This document shows, piece by piece, positions 15,909-24,662 of a stretch of DNA of 64,000 nt. The DNA is from Gemmatimonadaceae bacterium (GTDB taxonomy: Bacteria; Gemmatimonadota; Gemmatimonadetes; Gemmatimonadales; Gemmatimonadaceae), in contig JADZDM010000004.1 in assembly GCA_020851035.1 (NCBI GenBank), forward strand, positions 62,001-126,000. Reading direction: 5' to 3'. The position numbers were made by a program, and so were the translations under genes. Every line of letters starts with the position of its first letter. Positions within the stretch are counted from its first letter, which is position 1. The notes under the pieces are model-generated. The model saw nothing but the letters and a program-made list of their open reading frames with translations, made no database searches and was not told where the DNA came from.

Positions 15909-15948
15909 CACCGCCCCCGCCACGCGATCCTGCGTGGCGGGGGCGGTG
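15909..15948. terminator. Strong bidirectional terminator hairpin
   Basis: A perfect 17-bp stem (15909-15925 pairing with 15932-15948) encloses the 6-base loop GATCCT. It sits between two convergent stop codons, 26 bases after the amidohydrolase-like gene and 3 bases before the TonB receptor stop. No long T-run follows on either side, but the stem is very GC-rich and its position serves both genes. Confidence 0.8.
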
Positions 15949-15951
15949 TGT

Positions 15952-18102
15952 CTATCGGGCCACGCCCAGCTCCAGGCCCACGTACCAGTTGCGGCGCGGG
16001 CTGGGCTCGAGCACCCGCCCGAACGCCCCGTTGACCGTCACGGCACCGATGTAGGCCACGTTCCGGGCGTTGAGCAGGCCGGCGAACGGTTCCACCCGGT
16101 AGCCGTGCCACGTCCCGGTCCATGCCGCGCGGAGGTTCGTCACGCCCGACCCCCAGCCCGGCACGCGGATCGTGTTCAGGTCGTCGGCGAACAGTGCGCT
16201 GGTCCAGGTCTGGTCGGCGTCGAACGAGACGCCGTGGAACGTGGCCGAGCGCAGCCCGATGCGGAGCTGCTGGGGCGGCACGCCCGGCACCTGCTTCCCG
16301 TCGAGTGTATCGACGCGTGTGCCGGTGGTCTGTCGGTAGTCCACGAAGGTGAGGTCGGACCAGGTGTAGGCGACGTTGACTGATGCGAGCTGCGCGAGCT
16401 GCAGGCTGCCACCGGCCTCGATCCCGATGTTGCGCGTGCGTCCCGCGTTCTCGAAGAAGGCGGTGCCGTCCACCACGCGTGACTGCACGATCGCGTTCCG
16501 CACCCGCGCGTGGTAGGCCGCGACGTTCCAGCTCGCGCGGCTGCCGACGGCGCCGCGGGCGCCAAGCTCGGTGCTCACCGTGCGTTGCGGTCCGAGCGCG
16601 GGATTGAAGCCGCCCTGTCGATCGGGGCGCACCTGCAGCTCGGTGGTGGTGGGCGTCTCGAAGCTGGTGGCGATGTTGCCGTACGGCGCGAATGCCGGCC
16701 AGCCGGTGAGCGTGACGCCGGCATGGCCGCTGGTGGCCGCCAGCAGGCGTGCGCCGCTGTTGTCACCGCCGTTCACGCCGCCGTCGGCGAGGAACAGGTC
16801 CCGCACCCGGAACCGGATGCGATCGTGGCGCATGCCACCGCTCAGCAGCACCCGTGTGGTGGGCTGCCATTGCGCCTGCACGAATGGCGCCAGGCTGCGC
16901 ACCGTCTCGCGCTGGTCGAGGATGGTGGTGTCGGTGGCCGCAGTGGGCCTTCCCGCGGTCGCGCGCTGGTTGGCGCGACGGTCGTGGAACTGCTGCAGGT
17001 CTGCGCCTGCCGTCAGCACGGGGTCCGTTGGCGCCTCACCGAGCGTGCGGCGCGCGCTGATGCGGACGCCGGTGAAGACGCGATCGATGGTGGAGTAGAT
17101 GCCGCTGGCCGGCGTGACGGTACCCGGCGGCGGCGTGGCGAGGGCGTTGCGGACATCACGCGTGCCGTACCAGGCGGTCACGGCCAGCTCGGCGCGCTGG
17201 CCGGGGGCGCCACGGTGATACGAGGCGCTCAGCTGGTCCTGCCGCACACGCTTGTCGGCGCCGCGACGGATGTTCGTCGCGCTGGCGGAGTCGGGCCGGA
17301 TGGCATACTCGGCGACGGTCAGCGCACCGGGATTGAAGGCGTTCGGCACGTCACTCGCCTGCGCGCGCAGCTCGAGGCGGCTGTCGGCGCCGAGTGCGTA
17401 GTCCACGGCGGCGTTCAGCTGGCGCGACTCGGCGGCGCTGCGCTGCCGGAACCCGTCGATCGTGAGCCGGGAGAGCGAGAGTGCGCTGATCGCCTTCCCT
17501 GCCCGCCCCACGGAACGGAGTTGCAGCTTCCGCTCGCCGAACGAGCCGCTGAGCATGCGGACCGACTGGGCGAACGGGGTCGGCGCCCGGAGGTCGTTCG
17601 AGAACGACAGCACGCCGGCGGCCCCGTTCCCGTAGAGCGACGACGTGCTGCCACGCAGCACCTCGACGCGATCGATGTTGCCGAGGTCGATGTTGGTGAG
17701 CTGGCTCTGCCCGTCCGGCAGCGTCTGCGGCACGCCGTCGAGGAACACCTGCACGCCACGCAACCCGAAGTTCGCGCGCGCACCGGCACCGCGGATCGCG
17801 ATCCGGCTGTCGGTGGCGAAGTTGTAGCGACTGCCGACGAACACGCCGGGGATCGAGCCGAGCGCCTCGTCGAGGTTCACGGTGGGCTGCGCGCGACGCA
17901 GCTCGCGGATGCCGACCACGCCCACCGCCCACGGCACGGCATCGAGTCGCCGCGCATCGGCCAGCACCCGCACGGTGACGGTGGTGAGTGGCTGGATGCG
18001 CAGGCTGTCGGTGCGGAGCGAGTCAGGGCGTGGCGCGCGCTGGGCCGCTGCGGGGAGCGCGATCAGCGTGACGGCCGCGATGGCACGGAGTGTACGGGGC
18101 AC
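15952..18102 (-). CDS. TonB-dependent outer-membrane receptor
   Basis: A 716-residue protein starting at GTG 18102, with a signal peptide (residues 1-20, ending AAAQ). The plug domain (about 40-165) contains NLDEALGSIPGVFVGSR, IAIRGAGARANFGLRGVQVFLDGVP and NIDRVEVLRGSTSSLYGNGAAG, the standard TonB-receptor signature. The rest is the beta-barrel, with alternating hydrophobic strands ending RNWYVGLELGVAR. It would import a large or scarce substrate such as an iron chelate or peptide using TonB energy. A separate TonB box is not clear, though LTTVTVRV near residue 40 is a candidate. The exported amidase gene lies 50 bases upstream on the same strand, so the pair may take up and process the same compound. 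The substrate is unknown. Confidence 0.9.
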   Translation of the reverse strand: MPRTLRAIAAVTLIALPAAAQRAPRPDSLRTDSLRIQPLTTVTVRVLADARRLDAVPWAVGVVGIRELRRAQPTVNLDEALGSIPGVFVGSRYNFATDSRIAIRGAGARANFGLRGVQVFLDGVPQTLPDGQSQLTNIDLGNIDRVEVLRGSTSSLYGNGAAGVLSFSNDLRAPTPFAQSVRMLSGSFGERKLQLRSVGRAGKAISALSLSRLTIDGFRQRSAAESRQLNAAVDYALGADSRLELRAQASDVPNAFNPGALTVAEYAIRPDSASATNIRRGADKRVRQDQLSASYHRGAPGQRAELAVTAWYGTRDVRNALATPPPGTVTPASGIYSTIDRVFTGVRISARRTLGEAPTDPVLTAGADLQQFHDRRANQRATAGRPTAATDTTILDQRETVRSLAPFVQAQWQPTTRVLLSGGMRHDRIRFRVRDLFLADGGVNGGDNSGARLLAATSGHAGVTLTGWPAFAPYGNIATSFETPTTTELQVRPDRQGGFNPALGPQRTVSTELGARGAVGSRASWNVAAYHARVRNAIVQSRVVDGTAFFENAGRTRNIGIEAGGSLQLAQLASVNVAYTWSDLTFVDYRQTTGTRVDTLDGKQVPGVPPQQLRIGLRSATFHGVSFDADQTWTSALFADDLNTIRVPGWGSGVTNLRAAWTGTWHGYRVEPFAGLLNARNVAYIGAVTVNGAFGRVLEPSPRRNWYVGLELGVAR

Positions 18103-18152
18103 GACGAGGGGACGGCGGGACGAATGGGCGCGCGGGGCCGCGACGGATGGCG

Positions 18153-19793
18153 TCAGCGCGGCGTGGCGGTGATGGTCGGAAGGAAGGCGGGCCGCACGCG
18201 GTGCGTGGTGGCCTGCTCGAAAGCAAACCCCGCGCGGAAGAGCTGCGGTTCACTCCACGCCGCGCCGAAGAACGAGATGCCCACCGGCAACCCAGCCACG
18301 CGGCCGGCGGGGACGGTGAGGTGCGGGTAGCCCGCGACCGCCGGTGCCGTGGAGACGCCGCCGCCGAAGTGATCACCGGTGACGAGGTCGATCATCCACG
18401 CCGGGCCACCGGTGGGCCCCACGAGCAGGTCGCAGCGCGTGCGCCGCAGCACCGCGTCGATGCCCTCGCGACGCGAGAGGCGCACACAGGTCTCACGCGC
18501 CGTCCGATAGACGCGGCTGCCGAGCGAGCCGCGCTTCTGCGCCAGCGTGAACGTCTCCTGCCCAAACCACTGCAGTTCCGCCTCGTCGTTCCGCTCGTTC
18601 CAGAGGATCAGCTCGGCCAGTGAATGCACCGGGTCGGCGGCGGGCAGCGCCCCGAGGTAGGCATTGAGACCGGCCTTGAACTCGTGCAGCAGCACCTCGA
18701 ACTCCTCACGGCCGTACTTGTCGGCGTTGGGCACGTTCGCATTGTCCACGATGACCGCGCCGCGGTCGCGCATCACGCGGATGGCGTCCTCCATCAGCGC
18801 GTCGACGCGCACGTCGAACCCGAAGTAGTTGCGCGCGATGCCGATGCGCATCCCGCGCAGCCCGTCCACGTCCAGCGTGCGGGTGTAGTCGGCGGGCAGC
18901 GCAGCAGGCGCAGTGCGGGTGGCGGCATCGGCGGGATCGCGGCCGATCATGCCGTTGAGCAGGAGCGCTGCGTCCCGCACCGTGCGGGCCATCGGGCCGG
19001 CGGTGTCCTGGCTGGCGCTGATGGGGATGATGCCGCTCCGGCTCACCAGCCCGACGGTCGGCTTGAGGCCGACGATGCCGTTGAGGGAGGACGGGCACAC
19101 CACCGAGCCGTCGGTCTCGGTGCCGACGGCCGCGATGCAGAAGTCGGCGGCGACGGCCGCCCCGCTTCCGGAACTCGAGCCGCACGGCGAACGATCGAGG
19201 ACGTGCGGATTGCGCGTCTGGCCGCCGCGCCCGCTCCAGCCGCTGCTCGAGCGGTTCGAGCGGAAGTTGGCCCATTCGCTGAGGTTGGTTTTGCCGAGGA
19301 TCACGGCGCCGGAGGCCCGCAACAGCGCCACGACGCCGGCATCGCGACGCGCGCGGTGCTCGGCGAGCGCCAGCGAGCCGGCACTGGTGCTCATGCGATC
19401 CGCCGTGTCGATGTTGTCCTTGAGCAGGATCGGCATGCCGTGCAGCGGGTGCAGGGCGCGTCCCCCCGGATTGGCGTCGGCGGCGTCGGCCTGCGCGAGT
19501 GCGTCGGGATTGGCCTCGATGACGGCGTTCACCCGCGGCCCGTCGGCATCGAGCGTGCGGATGCGGCGCAGGTAGTGCTCGGTGAGGGCGCGCGACGTGA
19601 GGCGGCCGGCGGCGATCTCGGCCTGCGCCGTGGCGATGGTCAGGTCATCGAGCGGGTCGAGTGCCAGCCGCTGCGCGGCAGCCGTCACGATGGTGCCGGA
19701 GGGCTGGGTGGCCGGGAGGAGCGGTGTGAAGCGGCGCAGCGACCCGGCGGCCGAGAGTGCGACTCCGGCGGCGAGGAATTCCCGGCGTTCCAT
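18153..19793 (-). CDS. Exported amidase-signature hydrolase (Tat-type leader)
   Basis: A 546-residue protein. The ATG at 19793 is preceded by AGGGGA and begins MERREFLAAG, a twin-arginine leader followed by a hydrophobic stretch. The amidase-signature Ser-cisSer-Lys triad is visible: Lys125 in LLKDNIDT, the cis-Ser in CGSSSGSG at 204-211, and the nucleophile Ser230 in GTETDGSVVCPSS. The Ser/Gly-rich signature core covers about 200-240. The C-terminal half (SGDHFGGGVSTAP-like segment, PVGISFFG) is family-typical. The enzyme hydrolyses carboxamides or N-acyl amino compounds in the periplasm. It is longer than GatA, has a leader, and has no gatB or gatC nearby, so it is not a tRNA amidotransferase. 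The TonB receptor gene follows. Confidence 0.87.
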   Translation of the reverse strand: MERREFLAAGVALSAAGSLRRFTPLLPATQPSGTIVTAAAQRLALDPLDDLTIATAQAEIAAGRLTSRALTEHYLRRIRTLDADGPRVNAVIEANPDALAQADAADANPGGRALHPLHGMPILLKDNIDTADRMSTSAGSLALAEHRARRDAGVVALLRASGAVILGKTNLSEWANFRSNRSSSGWSGRGGQTRNPHVLDRSPCGSSSGSGAAVAADFCIAAVGTETDGSVVCPSSLNGIVGLKPTVGLVSRSGIIPISASQDTAGPMARTVRDAALLLNGMIGRDPADAATRTAPAALPADYTRTLDVDGLRGMRIGIARNYFGFDVRVDALMEDAIRVMRDRGAVIVDNANVPNADKYGREEFEVLLHEFKAGLNAYLGALPAADPVHSLAELILWNERNDEAELQWFGQETFTLAQKRGSLGSRVYRTARETCVRLSRREGIDAVLRRTRCDLLVGPTGGPAWMIDLVTGDHFGGGVSTAPAVAGYPHLTVPAGRVAGLPVGISFFGAAWSEPQLFRAGFAFEQATTHRVRPAFLPTITATPR

Positions 19794-19930
19794 GCGATGC
19801 GTCCCCTGGTGTGAGTGGCCCGCGAGTTCCGGCCCCGCGGCGGAGTGTGCGCTGCCGGGCACGGTGGCGCCAGTGCCGTACTGCGGATGCGGGAGGCGCG
19901 TCACACCGTGGTGGACGGGGGGAAACGCAA

Positions 19931-19956
19931 AACGCCTCCGCAGTGGCGGAGGCGTT
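19931..19956 (-). terminator. Terminator of the rplU-rpmA operon
   Basis: An 11-bp perfect stem (19931-19941 with 19946-19956) closes a 4-base loop. It lies 21 bases after the rpmA stop. On the minus strand the hairpin runs into TTGCGTTTCCCC, a weak U-tract. It also separates this operon from the amidase gene. Confidence 0.8.
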
Positions 19957-19977
19957 CGGCACGACCGGGTGGTGCGC

Positions 19978-20262
19978 TCAGTCGGCGGCGATCGCGTCGG
20001 CGACGGCAGCGAGCGGCGTGACGCTCACCTTGGTGCGGCGCTTGTCCTTCGGGGAGAACTCGACGTGGCCATCGACGAGGGCGAAGATGGTGTAGTCGCG
20101 GCCAAGGCCGACGTTCTTGCCCGGGTGGACCTTGGTGCCGCACTGGCGGATGATGATGCCGCCGGCGCGCACGAACTCGCCACCGAACTTCTTCACGCCG
20201 CGGTACTGCGGGTTCGACGTGCGGCCGTTGCGCGATGAGCCGACGCCCTTCTTGTGTGCCAT
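19978..20262 (-). CDS. rpmA: 50S ribosomal protein bL27
   Basis: A 94-residue protein beginning [22 protein letters not shown], the near-invariant L27 start, with [18 protein letters not shown] and [17 protein letters not shown] following. The N-terminal tail reaches the peptidyl-transferase centre and stabilises tRNA ends. There is no cleavable N-terminal extension of the Firmicutes type. It follows rplU by 7 bases and is the last gene before a terminator. The C-terminal tail is a little longer and more Ala-rich than in E. coli (85 aa). Confidence 0.97.
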   Translation of the reverse strand: MAHKKGVGSSRNGRTSNPQYRGVKKFGGEFVRAGGIIIRQCGTKVHPGKNVGLGRDYTIFALVDGHVEFSPKDKRRTKVSVTPLAAVADAIAAD

Positions 20263-20269
20263 ATCTGCC

Positions 20270-20587
20270 TCAGCCCAGCGTGATGTCGGTGATCCGGACT
20301 TCGGTGAAGCCCTGGCGATGGCCCTGCTTCTTCGCGTAGTTCTTGCGGCGGCGGAACTTGAAGACGATGATCTTCTCGCCGCGGCCGTGCTTGACGATCT
20401 GGGCCGAGACCCTGGCACCGGAGAGCGTGGGCACGCCGGTCTTCACCGCGCTCCCGTCCGAGCCGAGCAGGACCTCGTTGAATTCGACGGCGGTACCGGC
20501 CTCACCGAGCAGCGTCGGGATGCGGTAGGTCTGGCCAGCACTCACGCGGAATTGCTTTCCGCCGGTGCGAATGATCGCGTAGCTCAT
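20270..20587 (-). CDS. rplU: 50S ribosomal protein bL21
   Basis: A 105-residue protein, the standard bL21 length. [19 protein letters not shown], then [24 protein letters not shown] near the C-terminus, are diagnostic. It binds 23S rRNA near the exit side of the large subunit. The gene has its own promoter (20621-20649) in the gap after rng, so ribosomal protein output can exceed that of the upstream RNase. The order rng-rplU-rpmA is common in many bacteria. The leader between the predicted transcript start and the ATG is about 27 bases, too short for an L21 leader structure. Confidence 0.97.
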   Translation of the reverse strand: MSYAIIRTGGKQFRVSAGQTYRIPTLLGEAGTAVEFNEVLLGSDGSAVKTGVPTLSGARVSAQIVKHGRGEKIIVFKFRRRKNYAKKQGHRQGFTEVRITDITLG

Positions 20588-20620
20588 GGATGTACGGCGT
20601 GTAAGGGTAATGAGCCCACG

Positions 20621-20649
20621 AAGTTAGCCGACCCGGACGTCAGTGTCAA
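20621..20649 (-). promoter_or_regulatory. Sigma-70-type promoter for rplU-rpmA
   Basis: On the minus strand TTGACA (20649-20644) is separated by exactly 17 bases from TAACTT (20626-20621). This is the best -35/-10 pair in the window and sets the TANNTT form of the -10 box. Transcription should begin near 20614, giving a leader of about 27 bases. Confidence 0.8.
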
Positions 20650-20696
20650 CGGCTGGGCGGTTGCGCGGGCGGCTGGCCGGGACGGTCCGGCGTGGG

Positions 20697-22292
20697 TCAG
20701 GCCAGGGCGTACTGGGCCGTGACGTCCCGCTGGGCCCCCTTCACGACCAGCTTGTACTCGTCGGGCCGCAGGAGGGGATCGTCGCGCAGTTCCAGCGGGA
20801 AGGCCACCACCTTCTCCAGCCGCGAGAGGATGTCGGGCTCCTGCTCCAGCACGTACATGGCCACGTCCGGATGGAGCTTCACGACCATCGGGTCGCGCCG
20901 CCCCTCCACCCCGATCCGCTTCACCGAGCGCTCCACCCGGCGGACGATCGTCTCCGGGGTGAAGATGCGCCCGGTGCCGTTGCAGGTCGGGCACGGCTCC
21001 GTGGTGGCCTGGAGGTGGCTCGCCCGGACCCGCTGGCGGGTCATCTCGATCAGGCCCAGCTCGCTGACCTGGAAGGCCTTGGTGCGCGCCCGGTCGCGGC
21101 CAAGGTGCGTCCGCAGCTCCTGCAGCACCCGGTCGCGGTTGGCACGCGTCTCCATGTCGATGAAGTCGCAGACGATGATTCCGCCCACGTCCCGGAGCCG
21201 GAGCTGGCGCGCCACCTCCCGCGCCGCCTCCATGTTCGTCTTCATGATCGTCTTCTCGGGGTCCTTCTTGCCGGTGTAGCGCCCCGAGTTGATGTCGATC
21301 GAGACGAGCGCCTCGGTCGGCTCGATGATCAGGTACCCGCCCGACGGGAGGTCGCAGCGCCGCTTGAAGATGTCACGGATCTCCGCCTCGACCTCGTGCT
21401 TGTCGAACAGCGGCTGCGTCTCCTCGTACAGGTGCACCCGGTCGACCAGCTCCGGGCCGACCCCCTTCAGGTACTCGACGATCTCGTTGTAGAGCTGCCG
21501 GCTGTCCACCACCAGCTTGTCGACCTTGGCGCTGAAGAGGTCACGGATGATCCCGCGCGCCAGGTTGGTCTCGCGATGCACGAGCGCCGGGGCGCGCATG
21601 AACTGCCGCTTCCGGTTGATGCGCTTCCAGTTGTTGATGAGCCCCGTGAGCTCGCGCTCGAAGGTCTCCGCCGTCACGTCCTCGCCCACCGTGCGGACGA
21701 TCACGCCGCCGGCATCCTTCGGCAGGAACTCGGCCACCTGCTGCTTGAGCCGCTGGCGCTCGGCACGTTCGCCGATCTTCCGGCTCACGCCCACGCGGGA
21801 CGCGAACGGCATGTAGACGAGGAACCGGCCGGCCATCGAGACCTGGGCGGTGACGCGGGGTCCCTTGGTGGAGATCGGTTCCTTGCTCACCTGCACGAGG
21901 ATGGTGTCGCCGCGCTTCAGGACGTCCTGGATCTGCGGCGCCTCCTTCTTCGGCGGACGGCCGCTGGTCGGCTGCTCGCTGCCGCGGGCGGCGGCGTCCT
22001 GCGCGGCGTCGGCGGCCTCGTCGGCGTCACCCTCGTCGTCGTCATCGTCGTCGTCGTCGTCCGTCTCGTAGACGAGGTCCGAGGCGTGCAGGAACGCACT
22101 CTTCTCGGTGCCGATGTCCACGAACGCGGCCTGCAGCCCGGGCTGCACGGCCTCGACGCGGCCGAGGTAGATGTCGCCGATCATCCGGCGGGCCTCGGGA
22201 CGCTCGACGAGCAGCTCCACGAGCTGGTCGTCTTCCATGATCGCCACGCGCACTTCCCGTGCGGCGGCGTTGATCAGAATGTCACGCTTCAT
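20697..22292 (-). CDS. rng: Ribonuclease G/E family endoribonuclease
   Basis: A 531-residue protein, close to RNase G length. The ATG at 22292 gives [21 protein letters not shown], the normal start. The S1 RNA-binding domain (about 38-145) carries an unusual acidic insert: nine Asp at 78-86, then an Ala/Glu/Gln-rich linker to about 120. The catalytic core includes DFIDM, with the metal-binding Asp, and [10 protein letters not shown], the Zn-link cysteines. The long C-terminal scaffold of RNase E is absent. It processes rRNA and degrades mRNA. It heads the rng-rplU-rpmA cluster, and the 449 bases upstream of its start contain no gene and may include a long 5' leader. Confidence 0.93.
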   Translation of the reverse strand: MKRDILINAAAREVRVAIMEDDQLVELLVERPEARRMIGDIYLGRVEAVQPGLQAAFVDIGTEKSAFLHASDLVYETDDDDDDDDDEGDADEAADAAQDAAARGSEQPTSGRPPKKEAPQIQDVLKRGDTILVQVSKEPISTKGPRVTAQVSMAGRFLVYMPFASRVGVSRKIGERAERQRLKQQVAEFLPKDAGGVIVRTVGEDVTAETFERELTGLINNWKRINRKRQFMRAPALVHRETNLARGIIRDLFSAKVDKLVVDSRQLYNEIVEYLKGVGPELVDRVHLYEETQPLFDKHEVEAEIRDIFKRRCDLPSGGYLIIEPTEALVSIDINSGRYTGKKDPEKTIMKTNMEAAREVARQLRLRDVGGIIVCDFIDMETRANRDRVLQELRTHLGRDRARTKAFQVSELGLIEMTRQRVRASHLQATTEPCPTCNGTGRIFTPETIVRRVERSVKRIGVEGRRDPMVVKLHPDVAMYVLEQEPDILSRLEKVVAFPLELRDDPLLRPDEYKLVVKGAQRDVTAQYALA

Positions 22293-22741
22293 GCACGCCT
22301 CGCGGCACCGCGTGAGGCGACCCGTACACACGCAGCCCGTGGGCTGACCAACGTGAGAACCGGCTGTCACGCAGACACGTGCAAGCCACCAGCGTCCGCC
22401 GCACTGCGCGCCGCACCCGGTCGAACCAGCGTCGCCCACCCGCGCGTGAGGCGCGGCTCCGTGAGCTCGACTGCGACCGGTGGTCATCACAGATGACCGG
22501 TGCGACGAATGCGGCCCGACCGCCTGACGCCGCCACTCCAGCGCCAGCATTCGATCGGGGTCCTGCACACCGGCACGGGGGTCGCTCCGCGCCAGCGATC
22601 ACGCGCAGCGCACTCAGGCGCGCCGCACATGGAACGGAAGGCTATCGCGCCGCACGCCGCTGCGGCACCCCGAGGAAGCTGGACGCCGGCCCCCCGGATT
22701 GGGCCCAGCTCATCCTCAACCCACCGGGGCCGGACGGCGCG
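22293..22741. other. 449-base gene-free interval upstream of rng
   Basis: No frame shows a recognisable protein, and frames on both strands are arbitrary Arg/Pro-rich translations. A small hairpin (GGTCAT at 22482-22487, loop CACAG, ATGACC at 22493-22498) is the clearest structure. GAGGCG just before the rng ATG may serve as its ribosome site. The length is notable in a genome whose other gaps are mostly below 150 bases, and it could hold a long rng leader or an unrecognised small RNA. Confidence 0.45.
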
Positions 22742-23302
22742 TCAGCGGAACGGGCTGAAGAGCAGCCAGCCGAGCACGACGAGGAAGCCCAGCCCCGCCT
22801 GCCACTCGTTGTGGCGGAGATAGAGTGGGAGGCTGAATCCGCTGCGCCGGTCCGCACCGGCCGGCCCACCCCACGCCGTGAGACGCGGCAGGAAGGCCGG
22901 CACGTTGGACTCGTAGTCCGTGTACGCCGCACCGTACACGCCGCGCAGGTAGTCACGCTCACGCGTGATCGTCGGCCCGTACACCGCGATCCAGAACCCG
23001 ATCACGAGCACCACCGCCAGCCAGTGCGCCGCGAGCGCGAATCCGAGCGCCAGCAGGAAGCTCCCGAGGTAGAGCGGGTTGCGCGTGTGCGCGTATGGCC
23101 CGGTGGTGGTGAGCTCGTGGTTCTTCACGATGTGCCCGGTGGCCCAGGCGCGGATCAGGACGCCGATGAAGGCCACCCCCCCGCCGATGGCGAGCATCCG
23201 CGGCGTGGTGTGGCGCGGGGCCAGCCAGAGGAACGCGGCACCCAGCACGAAGCCGAGCGGCACGCGCGCCCGCTGCACGATCGACTGCGAGCCGTCGGTC
23301 AC
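22742..23302 (-). CDS. Isoprenylcysteine carboxyl methyltransferase-like membrane protein
   Basis: A 186-residue protein starting at GTG 23302, which overlaps the acyl-CoA dehydrogenase stop (GTGA). Four to five hydrophobic segments surround the ICMT/PEMT signature [20 protein letters not shown] at about 68-87, where S-adenosylmethionine is bound, with [12 protein letters not shown] and YEAYTDY-like acidic residues after it. Bacterial members methylate lipid or small-molecule targets in the membrane; isoprenylcysteine itself is not expected here. The coupling to an acyl-CoA dehydrogenase hints at a lipid substrate, but this is inference. Confidence 0.75.
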   Translation of the reverse strand: MTDGSQSIVQRARVPLGFVLGAAFLWLAPRHTTPRMLAIGGGVAFIGVLIRAWATGHIVKNHELTTTGPYAHTRNPLYLGSFLLALGFALAAHWLAVVLVIGFWIAVYGPTITRERDYLRGVYGAAYTDYESNVPAFLPRLTAWGGPAGADRRSGFSLPLYLRHNEWQAGLGFLVVLGWLLFSPFR

Positions 23303-24516
23303 CCGGCCATCTCGCGGACCAGGTGGCGGGCGATGACGAGGCGCTGGATCTCGGACGTGCCCTCGCCGATCTCGCAGATCTTCGCATCGCGCATGTAGCG
23401 CTCCACCGGGTAGTCGCGGGTGTAGCCGTAGCCGCCATGCACCTGGATCGCCTTGATCGTCGCCCGCATCGCGAGCTCGGAGCAGAACAGCTTCGCCATC
23501 GCGGCCTCCTTGCCGTACGGGCGTCCCTGCTGCGCCAGCATCACGGCGTGGTAGGTGAGGTGCTTCCCCGCCTCGATCTCGGTGGCCATGTCCGCCAGCG
23601 GGAACGAGACACCCTGGAAGTTGACGATCGCCTGGCCGAACTGCTTGCGCTCCATCGAGTACTTCATCGACTCCTCGAACGCTCCCTCGGCGATGCCGAG
23701 CGAGAGGGCCGCGATGCCGATGCGGCCCGCGTCGAGCGTCTTCATGAAGTTGATGAAGCCACGCCCCTCCACACCGAGCAGGTTCTCGGCCGGAACCTCG
23801 ACGTTCTCGAAGATCAGCTCGCGCGTGTCGCTGGCGCGCCAGCCGAGCTTGTCCTCCTTCTTGCCCGAGCGGAATCCTGGCATCGGCTGGATCGCGTCGT
23901 CGTGCCCCACACCAACGGCGCGCGCGGCATCGAGGTCGCAGGTCTCCTTGGTGAGGATGAAGGAGCTGATGCCCCGGGTGCCGGCTCCCGGCTCCGTGAC
24001 GGCGGTGACGATGAAGATCTCCCCGACGCCGGCGTGGGTGATGAACCGCTTGGTGCCGTTGAGGACGTAGTGCCCGTTGCGGCGGACCGCGGTGGTCTGC
24101 GTGCCCCCCGCGTCGCTGCCCGCGTTCGGCTCGGTGAGGCCGAAGCCGCCCAGCACCCGGCCGGACGCCAGCAGCGGCACGTAGCGCTGCTTCTGGGCCT
24201 CGTTGCCGAAGTACACGATCGGCGAGGTGCCGAGCGTGGTGTGCGCGGAGATGGTGATCGAATGGCTGGCGCAGACCTTGGCCAGTTCGTGGATCGCGAT
24301 GATGAACGCCGTGGTGTCGAAGCCGCTGCCGCCGAGATCCTCGGACCAGGGGATCCCGAAGAGCCCGAGGTCGGCCATCTTCGCGATGTTCGCCCAGGGG
24401 AAGGAGGAGTCGGCGTCGTGCATGCCGGCGACGGGTCGCACATGATCGTTCGCGAAGGCGCGAACCATCTCGCGGACCGCGAGGTGCTGCTCGTTGAAGT
24501 ACAGCGCGTCGTCCAT
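23299..24516 (-). CDS. Acyl-CoA dehydrogenase (short/branched-chain type)
   Basis: A 405-residue FAD enzyme. The ATG at 24516 gives the canonical [19 protein letters not shown] start; an in-frame codon 27 bases upstream adds nothing conserved. [16 protein letters not shown] and THAGVGE are the FAD and substrate loops, and the C-terminal [22 protein letters not shown] leads to GEGTSEIQR, whose first Glu after Gly is the position of the catalytic base in short- and medium-chain enzymes. A slightly long insert ([20 protein letters not shown]) sits in the beta domain. It introduces a 2,3-double bond into an acyl-CoA and passes electrons to ETF. It is coupled to the membrane methyltransferase and lies about 6 kb from the carboxylase/mutase cluster. 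Confidence 0.92.
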   Translation of the reverse strand: MDDALYFNEQHLAVREMVRAFANDHVRPVAGMHDADSSFPWANIAKMADLGLFGIPWSEDLGGSGFDTTAFIIAIHELAKVCASHSITISAHTTLGTSPIVYFGNEAQKQRYVPLLASGRVLGGFGLTEPNAGSDAGGTQTTAVRRNGHYVLNGTKRFITHAGVGEIFIVTAVTEPGAGTRGISSFILTKETCDLDAARAVGVGHDDAIQPMPGFRSGKKEDKLGWRASDTRELIFENVEVPAENLLGVEGRGFINFMKTLDAGRIGIAALSLGIAEGAFEESMKYSMERKQFGQAIVNFQGVSFPLADMATEIEAGKHLTYHAVMLAQQGRPYGKEAAMAKLFCSELAMRATIKAIQVHGGYGYTRDYPVERYMRDAKICEIGEGTSEIQRLVIARHLVREMAG

Positions 24517-24662
24517 GACCCAGTGAGTTGGGGGCTGCCGCACGCGGGCGCCCGTAAAACGCGGAAACTACCGAAGGAGCGGGTGGCGCGAAGTGTCGGC
24601 CGAGGTGCGGGTCGGCAATCGTGCCGTGGCCGGAGCTGGACGCCTTCGTGCCGCCGGTGGTA

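Noticed and set aside
18153-19793. The amidase considered as GatA
   Set aside because: It has an export leader, is longer than GatA, and gatB and gatC are not nearby.
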